From Oscillospiraceae bacterium (GTDB lineage Bacteria > Bacillota_A > Clostridia > Oscillospirales > Oscillospiraceae), in contig JAFYVA010000080.1 in NCBI GenBank assembly GCA_017549325.1, positions 1 through 20,797 on the forward strand: a DNA stretch of 20,797 bases, in the 5' to 3' direction. A model generated the notes under the pieces. That model did no database searches and was not told where the DNA came from. It saw only the letters and a list, made by a program, of their open reading frames with translations. The position numbers were made by a program, and so were the translations under genes. Positions 14,597 through 20,797 of the stretch are shown in pieces (the first letter of the stretch is position 1; every line of letters starts with the position of its first letter).

Positions 14597-15864
14597 GCGT
14601 TCTCCTCCTGCCACACGATCATTCCGTCCTTCACGGTCAGCAAGCACCGCCCGTACAGCTCCATGCCGGTGAAGGGGGTGGCCCGCCCCATGGTCTTGAA
14701 CTCTTCCGGGTCAACGGTGTAGCTGCGGCCTAAGTCAAACACGGTGAAGCTGGCCGCACCGCCCACTTTCAGCTCCGTGCCCACGCCGAAGCGGCGGCGG
14801 GGTGCGGTGTGCATCAGCTCCACAAGGCGCTCCATGGTGATCACGCCCGGTTTTACCAGATGGGTGTACATGGCGGCGAAGGCCGTCTCCAGACCCACCA
14901 CGCCCATGGCGCTCCTCTCAAGGCCGCGGCCCTTCTCCTCGGCGCTGTGGGGAGCGTGGTCGGTGGCGATCATGTCGATGGTGCCGTCCACGATGCCCTC
15001 GATGAGGGCGGCTCTGTCCTCTGCGCTGCGGATGGGGGGATTCATCTTGAAGCGGGCGTCCTCCTGCAGATCCTCATCGGTGAGGATCAGGTAGTGGGGT
15101 GCCGTCTCGCAGGTGACGTCCACGCCCCGTGCCTTGGCCTGACGGATGATCTCCACGCTCTCTTTTGTGGAGATGTGGCAGACGTGATAGGCGCATCCGA
15201 TCTCCTCTGCCAGCTTCAGGTCGCGCGCGATCTGACCCCACTCGCTCTCGGAGCAGATGCCCCGATGGCCGTGAGTTTTGGCATACACGCCGTCGTGGAT
15301 GTAGCCGCCGAAGAGGAGGGAATTGTCCTCGCAGTGGGCGGCGATGATCTTGCCCAGAGACTTGGCCTTTTCCATGGCCGTACGCATCATGTCCTCATTC
15401 TGCACGCCCCGTCCATCGTCGGAGAAGGCCACCACATACGGTGCCATCGCCTCCATGTCGGCCAGCTCTTCACCCTGTTCGCCCACGGTGATGGCGCCGT
15501 AGGGTATCACGTCGATGCACGCGCCCTCGGCGATGCATCTGAGCTGCACCTTCAGGTTGTCCATGCAGTCGGGCACGGGGTTGAGGTTGGGCATGGCGCA
15601 CACGGCGGTATAGCCGCCCCGCGCTGCCGCTGCCGTACCCGTCTCCACCGTCTCTTTATAAGAAAAACCCGGCTCACGCAGATGAACGTGTACATCTGCG
15701 AAACCGGGAAAAACAACAGCCTTATTCTCAAAATCAATAACAGTGGCGTTGGGAGCGGAAACGGGAGCGCCAATGGAAACAATACGGCCATTACGAACAA
15801 ACACATCGCCCGTGGTGGTCGTTTCGTTCATCATGACCGCGACGTTCTTCATCAGAAATTCCAT
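14593..15864 (-). CDS. pyrC: Dihydroorotase
   Basis: 423 aa. The ATG at 15864 is chosen for a CAGGAGT site; an in-frame ATG at 15891 has a poorer site. It closes carbamoyl-aspartate to dihydroorotate. Zinc-binding motifs are ADVHVHLREPGF near the start, AAHCEDNS and YHVCHISTKES in the middle, and MIATDHAPHSAEEK (class I type) near the end. First gene of the pyr operon, behind a TTGACA promoter, with no PyrR-type attenuator in the short leader. All further genes to pyrI follow with gaps of 16 nt or less or overlaps. Confidence 0.97.
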   Translation of the reverse strand: MEFLMKNVAVMMNETTTTGDVFVRNGRIVSIGAPVSAPNATVIDFENKAVVFPGFADVHVHLREPGFSYKETVETGTAAAARGGYTAVCAMPNLNPVPDCMDNLKVQLRCIAEGACIDVIPYGAITVGEQGEELADMEAMAPYVVAFSDDGRGVQNEDMMRTAMEKAKSLGKIIAAHCEDNSLLFGGYIHDGVYAKTHGHRGICSESEWGQIARDLKLAEEIGCAYHVCHISTKESVEIIRQAKARGVDVTCETAPHYLILTDEDLQEDARFKMNPPIRSAEDRAALIEGIVDGTIDMIATDHAPHSAEEKGRGLERSAMGVVGLETAFAAMYTHLVKPGVITMERLVELMHTAPRRRFGVGTELKVGGAASFTVFDLGRSYTVDPEEFKTMGRATPFTGMELYGRCLLTVKDGMIVWQEENA

Positions 15865-15903
15865 GGTTCGCACTCCTGTCATATTCATCATTCTATCCCT
15901 AAT

Positions 15904-15931
15904 ATTCTATCAAAAAATTTCCCCCTGTCAA
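15904..15931 (-). promoter_or_regulatory. Promoter of the pyr operon
   Basis: Minus strand: consensus TTGACA (15926-15931) and TAGAAT (15904-15909), 16 bp apart. The leader to the pyrC ATG is only about 35 nt, too short for an attenuator. No hairpin and T-run pair is visible in it. Confidence 0.7.
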
Positions 15932-15981
15932 GAGAAAACCACCCATCCCGAGGCCGCAGTTTTTGACAAAATTTTCTGTTG

Positions 15982-16010
15982 TTGAAAAGGCCTGCTTTAT
16001 GCGATATAAT
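15982..16010 (+). promoter_or_regulatory. Promoter of the EamA-type gene
   Basis: TTGAAA (15982-15987) and TATAAT (16005-16010), 17 bp apart, with transcription expected about 35 nt before the ATG at 16052. Divergent from the pyr promoter about 50 bp away. Confidence 0.8.
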
Positions 16011-16051
16011 CAACATGATATTGTATTTGGTTATACAGGGAGGGAACGATT

Positions 16052-16465
16052 ATGTGGTTGGTGTTGGCTGTTTTCTCGGCGGTGTTTGCTGCGCTGACGT
16101 CTGTTTTGGCAAAAGTGGGTATCGACGGGGTCAATTCCAATTTGGCAACGGCCGTGCGTACCGTGGTGGTCGTGGTGATGGCGTGGGGAATGGTGTTCCT
16201 CACCAACACCCAGGGCGGCCTTATGGAAATCAGCAAAAAGAGCTGGATTTTCCTTATCCTCTCCGGTTTGGCGACCGGTGCATCGTGGCTTTGCTATTAC
16301 CGCGCGTTGCAGATGGGCCATGCCTCCAAGGTGGTGGCCATCGATAAGCTCAGCGTCGTGATCACACTGGTGCTGGCAGTGGCATTTCTCCATGAAAAGT
16401 TCACGCCCAAGTCGGCGATTGGCTGCGTGCTGATGGCGGCGGGTGCGATTTTGATGGCACTGTAA
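16052..16465 (+). CDS. Small EamA/DMT-type membrane protein
   Basis: 137 aa, ATG at 16052 behind GGGAGGGAACG. Five membrane segments are visible at about 1-20, 33-52, 65-85, 95-111 and 117-137, which makes one EamA half. Typical features are the GLATGASWLCYYRALQMGHA segment and the ending TPKSAIGCVLMAAGAILMAL. Full-size EamA transporters have two such halves, so this one probably pairs as a dimer, as is known for small multidrug-resistance-type relatives. The substrate cannot be told from sequence. It stands alone behind its own promoter. Confidence 0.85.
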   Translation: MWLVLAVFSAVFAALTSVLAKVGIDGVNSNLATAVRTVVVVVMAWGMVFLTNTQGGLMEISKKSWIFLILSGLATGASWLCYYRALQMGHASKVVAIDKLSVVITLVLAVAFLHEKFTPKSAIGCVLMAAGAILMAL

Positions 16466-16475
16466 GACACCCCCC

Positions 16476-16504
16476 TTGACGGAAGGGCAAATCCGTCATA
16501 GAAT
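16476..16504 (+). promoter_or_regulatory. Promoter of the exonuclease-hydrogenase pair
   Basis: TTGACG (16476-16481) and TAGAAT (16499-16504), 17 bp apart, with transcription expected about 28 nt before the ATG at 16539. An inverted repeat fills the spacer (16477-16498). Confidence 0.75.
16477..16498. promoter_or_regulatory. Inverted repeat in promoter spacer, possible operator
   Basis: TGACGGA (16477-16483) and its exact reverse complement TCCGTCA (16492-16498) are separated by 8 nt. It spans the -35 and spacer. It could be a repressor operator, or the hairpin end of the EamA transcript, although no T-run follows it. Confidence 0.45.
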
Positions 16505-16538
16505 AGTGCGGTGAGCGAAGAAGAGAAAGAGAGTACCT

Positions 16539-17498
16539 ATGATCATACTGGATTTAGAGTGGAACCGCGGCTACGATAAAAAGCCCATCGACGAGATTTT
16601 GCAGATCGGTGCGGTGAAGATCGAGCGTGTGGGCGGCCCCATCGTGGACAGCTTCAACGCCTACATCAAGCCCGTCATCCACGCCAAAATGGATGTCGGT
16701 GCCCGCAAGCTGCCGCAGCTGCAGGATTATAAGGATCAGGGCACCACCTTCCCCCGCGCCATGAAGGCCTTTCGCGCCTGGTGCGGCGAGGAGACGGAGT
16801 TTGCCTCCTGGGGTGGTGACGACCGCCGCGCCATCGAACAGAATTGTAAATATTACCGCCTGCCCACCTTCGAGATGAAAACATTTCATGACCTACAGCG
16901 CGCCTACTGCCACGCCGTAGGTGCCGACGGACAGCAGGTGGCGCTTTGGCGCGCCGTGGACTACCACGGTATCCCCGCCATCTACGATTACCACGACGCC
17001 CTGTACGACGCCGTGTACACCGCGCTGGTGTGCCGCTACCTCCTGCCGGAGGACTTGGAGTGGAAACCGGTGAAGGTCAAGCGCGGCCGCCGCAACATCA
17101 CCTTCTCGGCCCAGCCCTTCCCCAAGCAGCCCCGCCGCCGCATCGGCCCCTTTGAAAAGGCTGAGGACGGCGCCTCCGACCGCTCCGCCCGCAAGCCCGC
17201 CTGCCCCTTCTGCGGTCAGCTCAGCAGCGTCTCCCGCTGGAGCTACGACAGCAGATGCAAGCCCGGTCAGCAGGTGTACTACGCCCCCTTCCGCTGTGAA
17301 GAGCACGGCTATTTCCTCACCCGCATCACCATGTCGCAGGATGGGGACGGCCAATGGTGGGGCCGCGTGACGGTGCCGTCGCTAAGCGAGGAGACGGTGC
17401 GTCAGTACACCCACATCCAGCGCTGCGAGGAGCTGGTCTGCCACGCCGCCCCCGGTACCAAGCGCCGCCGTCGTCACCGCCGCAAGAAAAAAGATTAG
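16539..17498 (+). CDS. DEDDh-type 3'-5' exonuclease with zinc-ribbon-like tail
   Basis: 319 aa, ATG at 16539 behind a weak GAAAGAGAG site. The exonuclease core (about 1-170) has the metal-binding acids: Asp5 and Glu7 in ILDLEWN, Asp94/95 in SWGGDDRRAIE, and His152/Asp157 in YHDALYDAVYTALV. It should remove nucleotides from 3' ends of RNA or DNA; related KapD-like proteins are poorly characterised. A second part (about 205-275) has Cys-Pro-Phe-Cys and, further on, an FRCEEHGY pair, a likely zinc ribbon. The C-terminus is a very basic tail (KRRRRHRRKKKD), which suggests nucleic acid binding. The hydrogenase gene follows 16 nt later and is probably cotranscribed, an odd pairing. Confidence 0.85.
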   Translation: MIILDLEWNRGYDKKPIDEILQIGAVKIERVGGPIVDSFNAYIKPVIHAKMDVGARKLPQLQDYKDQGTTFPRAMKAFRAWCGEETEFASWGGDDRRAIEQNCKYYRLPTFEMKTFHDLQRAYCHAVGADGQQVALWRAVDYHGIPAIYDYHDALYDAVYTALVCRYLLPEDLEWKPVKVKRGRRNITFSAQPFPKQPRRRIGPFEKAEDGASDRSARKPACPFCGQLSSVSRWSYDSRCKPGQQVYYAPFRCEEHGYFLTRITMSQDGDGQWWGRVTVPSLSEETVRQYTHIQRCEELVCHAAPGTKRRRRHRRKKKD

Positions 17499-17514
17499 AA
17501 AAAGGGAATGTGCT

Positions 17515-19047
17515 ATGAGAAATACGATTTGTGACATCGCCGATATGCGCAAGCGCGTCTTTGCCGAGGTGGCAAAGATGGCCTATGAGCAGGATTACGG
17601 CCGCATGGACCGCCTGCCCTACGAGATCCTGCCCGGTGACGAGACCCGCGACACCATTTTCCTCGAGCGCGCCATCGTGGGCGAGCGCATCCGTCTGGCC
17701 ATGGGTCTGCCCCTGCGCTCCATGGCCGAGCACTCTCTGCTTTCCACCGGTGTGGAGCAGAGCGCCGTGGCGGAGAAGTACTATGACCCGCCCCTGATCA
17801 ACATCATCAAATACGCCTGCAACGCCTGCCCGCCCACCCACTACGAGGTCACCAACCTCTGTCAGGGCTGCCTTGCCCATCACTGCTCCCACGCCTGCCC
17901 CAAGGATGCCATCTCCTTCGTCAAGGGCAAGGCCGTCATCGATCAGGACAAGTGCATCAAGTGCGGCAAGTGCAAGGCCGCCTGCTCCTATCAGGCCATC
18001 ATCCGCTTCGAGCGCCCCTGCCAGCAGGCCTGCGGCATGGACGCCATCACCTCCGACGAGCTGGGCCGCGCCCACATCGATCAGGATAAGTGCGTCTCCT
18101 GCGGTATGTGCCTTGTCAACTGCCCCTTCGGTGCCATCGTGGACAAGGGTCAGCTCTTCCAGCTCATCCACGCCATCAACCGCGGTGAGAAGGTCATCGC
18201 CATCATCGCCCCCGCTTTCTGGGGCCAGTTCGGCGAGAGCGTCACCACCGGTCAGGTGAAGGAGGCCATGAAGCGTCTGGGCTTTGCCGCGCTGGAGGAG
18301 GTGGCGGTGGGTGCCGACCTGTGCGCCATCGAGGAGGCCGAGGAGTTTTTGCATGATGTGCCCGAAAAGCAGCCCTTCATGGCCACCTCCTGTTGTCCCG
18401 CCTGGTCTGTCATGGCCAAGAAGGAGTTCCCCGGCATGGCACCCTACATCTCCATGACCATGACCCCCATGGTGCTGACCGCCCGCCTCCACAAGCGCCG
18501 CAATCCCGGCTGCAAGATCGCCTTCATCGGCCCCTGCGCCGCCAAGAAGCTGGAGGCCAGCCGCCGCACCGTCCGCAGTGAGGTGGACTTCGTCGTCACC
18601 TTCGAAGAGCTGCGCGGTATGTTCGAGGCCAAGGAGATCAAGTTCTCTGAGATCCCCGACGAACCGGCTTACTACGAGGCCAGCGCTCCCGGCTGCGGCT
18701 TTGCCGCCGGCGGCGGTGTGGCACAGGCGGTGGCCGAGGTCATCCACCGCATCGACCCCGACCGCGAGGTCAAGACTGTCAGCGCCGAGGGCTTGCGTGA
18801 GTGCCGCCAGATGCTGCGCATCGCCCGTACCGGCAAGTACGACGGCTATCTGCTGGAGGGCATGGCCTGCCCCGGCGGCTGTATCGCCGGCGCCGGCACG
18901 GTGCAGCTTCCGGAGAAGTCCAAGGCACGTCTTGCCCAGTATAAGGCCACGGCACCCCTTTCCAACCCGCTGGATACCCCCTATATGCACGAGATCCGCC
19001 TGCTCCACGAGGAGTACGAGGACTGGGATCGCGTGGGAAGACACTGA
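17515..19047 (+). CDS. Monomeric [FeFe]-hydrogenase, probable group B
   Basis: 510 aa, ATG at 17515 behind AAAGGGAATG. The N-terminal part carries Fe-S motifs: CNACPPTHYEVTNLCQGCLA (about 102-121), CIKCGKCKAAC (147-157), a CQQAC motif, and CVSCGMCLVNCPFGA (193-207). The H-cluster domain has the three signatures: TSCCPAW (291-297), GPCAAKKLE (339-347) and EGMACPGGCIAGAG (448-461). Cluster ligands should be Cys294, 341, 452 and 456. The Met usual before the second motif's Pro-Cys in group A is Gly here, which fits group B, an anaerobe family of unclear physiology. It could produce or take up H2, or act as a sensor; there is no partner subunit gene in the window. A terminator follows at 19056. 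Confidence 0.9.
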   Translation: MRNTICDIADMRKRVFAEVAKMAYEQDYGRMDRLPYEILPGDETRDTIFLERAIVGERIRLAMGLPLRSMAEHSLLSTGVEQSAVAEKYYDPPLINIIKYACNACPPTHYEVTNLCQGCLAHHCSHACPKDAISFVKGKAVIDQDKCIKCGKCKAACSYQAIIRFERPCQQACGMDAITSDELGRAHIDQDKCVSCGMCLVNCPFGAIVDKGQLFQLIHAINRGEKVIAIIAPAFWGQFGESVTTGQVKEAMKRLGFAALEEVAVGADLCAIEEAEEFLHDVPEKQPFMATSCCPAWSVMAKKEFPGMAPYISMTMTPMVLTARLHKRRNPGCKIAFIGPCAAKKLEASRRTVRSEVDFVVTFEELRGMFEAKEIKFSEIPDEPAYYEASAPGCGFAAGGGVAQAVAEVIHRIDPDREVKTVSAEGLRECRQMLRIARTGKYDGYLLEGMACPGGCIAGAGTVQLPEKSKARLAQYKATAPLSNPLDTPYMHEIRLLHEEYEDWDRVGRH

Positions 19048-19055
19048 ATACAAAG

Positions 19056-19091
19056 AAAACGACCACCCGCGAGGGTGGCCGTTTCCTTTTT
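19056..19091. terminator. Terminator after the hydrogenase, possibly bidirectional
   Basis: Stem CCACCC (19063-19068) with GGGTGG (19073-19078) around a GCGA tetraloop, extended by AAACG/CGTTT beyond one mismatch, then a CTTTTT run. The stem core is shared with the terminators at 9322 and 10211. On the minus strand it could also stop the serA-like transcript. Confidence 0.85.
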
Positions 19092-19139
19092 GAAAAGAGA
19101 CAGAGAAAGAGAGTGAGACAATTTCTGTTTTTTGTTTGT

Positions 19140-20042
19140 TTACAGGGACTCGATGATGTCCACCAGCTCGGCGCCGATGCGCTTCTGCGCCTCCTTGGTG
19201 CCGGCGCCCACATGGGGCATACAGGCCACGGCGGGGTGAGCGGCCAGCTCCCAGTTGGGGTCCTTCTCGCTGAGCCAGACGTCGATACCGGCGGCCTTCA
19301 CCTTGCCGGAATTGAGTGCCTCCAGCAGCGCCTTCTCATCCACGTTGGAGCCGCGGGAGACGTTCACGATCACCACGCCGTCCTTCATCTTGGCGATGCT
19401 CTCGGCATCCACCAGAGGCTTGTCGCCGCCGGGGGCGCAGAGGATGATGATGTCGGACTGGGCGAAGAGCTCGTCGGGTGTGACGAACTTCATGGTTTCG
19501 CACTCACAGCCCTCCGGCTTATTGCGGTTGACATAACTCAACACGCTGGCGCCCAGCGCCTGACACTTCTGACCCACCATCTGGCCGATGCGGCCGTAGC
19601 CGATGACGCCCACCACCTTGCCGGAGACTTCGAAGCCCTTGGAGTAGGCCTTCTTCTCCCACTTCTGCTCACGCATGGTGTGGCCGGCGATGGAGATATT
19701 GCGGGCGCAGGCGAACAGGAGGGCGATGGCCAGCTCCGCCACGGCGTTGGAGGAGGCGCGGGGCGTGTTTTTCACCACGAAGCCGTTGGCCTCGGCGTAC
19801 TTGACGGCGATGTTGTCCACGCCCACACCGGCGCGGATGATGACCTTCAGGCGGCCGCCCTTGGCCGCGTCGATCTGCGGCTCTTTGATCTTGGTGGCGC
19901 TGCGGATGATGACCACGTCGAAATCGCGGAGCGCCGCACCCAGCTCGTCGGGCTCATAGAACTGCTCAACTACTTCAAAACCGTCTGCACGCAGCTTTGC
20001 CACGGCGGAGGCGTCCATACCGTCGGTAACAAGAATACGCAT
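19140..20042 (-). CDS. serA: D-3-phosphoglycerate dehydrogenase-like 2-hydroxyacid dehydrogenase
   Basis: 300 aa, ATG at 20042 behind AAGGAGA. The NAD-binding Rossmann motif is GVIGYGRIGQMVGQ (about 144-157). The catalytic set is visible: Arg in NVSRGSNVDE, Glu in DVWLSEKDP and His in MPHVGAGTKEAQKR. It oxidises a 2-hydroxyacid with NAD, probably 3-phosphoglycerate, the first step of serine synthesis. It is of the short type, without a C-terminal ACT domain. serC upstream on the same strand supports the serine assignment, though the two are split by a 395-bp repeat block. Confidence 0.88.
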   Translation of the reverse strand: MRILVTDGMDASAVAKLRADGFEVVEQFYEPDELGAALRDFDVVIIRSATKIKEPQIDAAKGGRLKVIIRAGVGVDNIAVKYAEANGFVVKNTPRASSNAVAELAIALLFACARNISIAGHTMREQKWEKKAYSKGFEVSGKVVGVIGYGRIGQMVGQKCQALGASVLSYVNRNKPEGCECETMKFVTPDELFAQSDIIILCAPGGDKPLVDAESIAKMKDGVVIVNVSRGSNVDEKALLEALNSGKVKAAGIDVWLSEKDPNWELAAHPAVACMPHVGAGTKEAQKRIGAELVDIIESL

Positions 20043-20089
20043 AGTTATATTCTCCTTATCTTATACAGAATGTGAAGGGGGCGTGAGTG

Positions 20090-20400
20090 TTGGTACTTTC
20101 TTTTCATCAGCGAAAAGAAAGTACCAAAGAAAACGCCGTTTGAAACCCATGGTTTCAAAACTTCCTTCCCGCGCTTCGTTGCGCAGGAAGGTGAGGGGAT
20201 CCCTCGCGTAGATTTCTGCGGTGGTAACTTCGCTTAAATGTGGCATCGTCTCTGCTTCTAACTCGCTCAGCCGCTTGCTGCGGTGGAAATGTAGGGCTAT
20301 GAGGACGATTTATTTCAATCATGTTTGCCTGCGCTTTGCGTAGGCAAACATACTCTGCGCTCTGTAAGTGTGCGAGCAAAGCGAGTGCGCGGCACAGAGT
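20090..20400. repeat. Cluster of palindromic repeats between serC and serA
   Basis: Several hairpins follow one another: a perfect 15-bp stem 20090-20104/20113-20127 (16 bp with a C-G extension); 9 bp at 20139-20147/20151-20159; an interrupted 10-bp stem 20164-20174/20181-20191; 14 bp with one G-T at 20321-20334/20338-20351; and short arms ACTCTG/CAGAGT at 20352-20357/20395-20400. No gene is supported in this 395-bp gap. The short open frames here are artefacts of the repeats. I recall similar GGTACTTTCTTTT hairpins as widespread in gut bacteria. Confidence 0.75.
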
Positions 20401-20414
20401 GGGAGGGGGAATCT

Positions 20415-20439
20415 AAAGGGGGGACGAAGTCCCCTCTTT
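20415..20439 (-). terminator. Stem-loop at the end of serC
   Basis: An 11-bp stem with one G-T pair (20415-20425 with 20429-20439) around a GAA loop, overlapping the serC stop. The T-run after it on the minus strand is short (CCTTTAGA), so it is a weak terminator or part of the repeat cluster. Confidence 0.5.
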
Positions 20440-20797
20440 AATGAGAAGCCTCGAAGTCCTTGAGGAACTCCACCAGAGCCTGAGCGCCCTCGATGGGCAT
20501 GGCGTTGTACACGCTGGCGCGGAGGCCGCCCACGGACTTGTGGCCCTTCAGGTTATCAAAGCCTGCGGCCTTGGAGGCAGACACCACCTCGGCATCCAGA
20601 TCCTTATCGCCGGTGACGAAGGGGATGTTCATCAGGCTGCGGTCTTCTGCCACAACAGTGCCCTTGAACAGCTTGGACTGATCCAGGAAGTCATACATGA
20701 CCTTGGCCTTCTCCTGGTTCAGCTTATCCATGGCTTCCAGACCGCCGATGGACTTCAGATACTTGAAGACCTTGCCGCAGCAGTAGATGGCCCAGCA
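20438..20797 (-). CDS. serC: Phosphoserine aminotransferase, C-terminal part (cut by window edge)
   Basis: The last about 119 residues of SerC; the N-terminal part lies beyond the window. The frame is open to the edge and reads AIYCCGKVFKYLKSIGGLEA then MDKLNQEKAKV, and near the end GFDNLKGHKSVGGLRASVYN then AMPIEGAQALVEFLKDFE. The KGHKSVGGLRAS segment is the usual C-terminal signature. The enzyme transfers an amino group to 3-phosphohydroxypyruvate using PLP, the second step of serine synthesis; the PLP Lys is not in this fragment. An ATG at 20731 is internal, not a start. Confidence 0.95.
   Translation of the reverse strand, partial: CWAIYCCGKVFKYLKSIGGLEAMDKLNQEKAKVMYDFLDQSKLFKGTVVAEDRSLMNIPFVTGDKDLDAEVVSASKAAGFDNLKGHKSVGGLRASVYNAMPIEGAQALVEFLKDFEASH

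Noticed and set aside
14809..15966. Plus-strand 385-codon frame opposite pyrC
   Set aside because: Shadow of pyrC, which has clear zinc-binding motifs on the minus strand.
17326..19053. Minus-strand 575-codon frame
   Set aside because: Shadow of the exonuclease and hydrogenase genes; no ribosome site and Leu/Gly/His-biased composition.
20061..20379. Short minus-strand frames between serA and serC
   Set aside because: They run through hairpin repeats, lack ribosome sites and resemble no protein.

Overview
The window looks like the chromosome of a GC-rich, gut-type anaerobic Clostridia (Firmicutes; an Oscillospirales/Ruminococcaceae-like relative is my guess, not shown). The grounds are strong AGGAGG ribosome sites with occasional GTG/TTG starts, a class B sortase, a FAD/[2Fe-2S] (PyrK/PyrDB type) dihydroorotate dehydrogenase, a monomeric [FeFe]-hydrogenase, and short palindromic repeats of a kind common in gut Clostridia. 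No rRNA, tRNA, CRISPR array, transposase or integrase was seen.

Layout. (1) 1-5762, plus strand: six tightly packed genes that read as the tail end of a prophage structural module: two small proteins, a beta-rich 529-aa candidate tail nozzle, a coiled-coil protein, a tail-collar/baseplate protein, and a protein joining a peptidoglycan-binding domain to a helical domain. No integrase, holin or lytic enzyme follows. (2) 5810-6901: a strong promoter, an orphan class B sortase and a bidirectional terminator. (3) 6923-9019, minus strand: a rhomboid-like membrane protein that lacks the protease catalytic residues and ends in a zinc-ribbon-like tail, and an SLC13/ArsB-like permease. (4) 9020-9355: no gene, but a dense set of inverted and direct repeats. 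(5) 9356-10170: a divergent pair, a SLOG-fold (DUF1273-like) protein and an XRE repressor, sharing a short intergenic region with one perfect and one near-perfect copy of an operator. The pair lies between two similar terminator copies in direct orientation. (6) 10249-15864, minus strand: a compact pyrimidine operon pyrC-pyrK-pyrD-pyrF-pyrE-pyrB-pyrI, giving every step from carbamoyl phosphate plus aspartate to UMP; carbamoyl-phosphate synthetase (carAB) is not in the window. (7) 16052-19047, plus strand: a five-helix EamA-type protein, then a likely two-gene operon of a DEDDh-type exonuclease with a zinc-ribbon tail and an [FeFe]-hydrogenase. (8) 19140-20797, minus strand: a phosphoglycerate dehydrogenase-like gene and the 3' part of serC (cut by the window edge), together suggesting serine biosynthesis, separated by about 400 bp packed with hairpin repeats.

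The best candidate for an undescribed system is the SLOG-XRE pair: a putative nucleotide-ligand-binding protein whose promoter is covered by the palindromic operator of its divergent regulator, flanked by a duplicated terminator that looks like the scar of its insertion beside the pyr operon. Other points of interest are the predicted inactive rhomboid with a zinc ribbon, the exonuclease-hydrogenase pairing and the two hairpin-rich repeat clusters.
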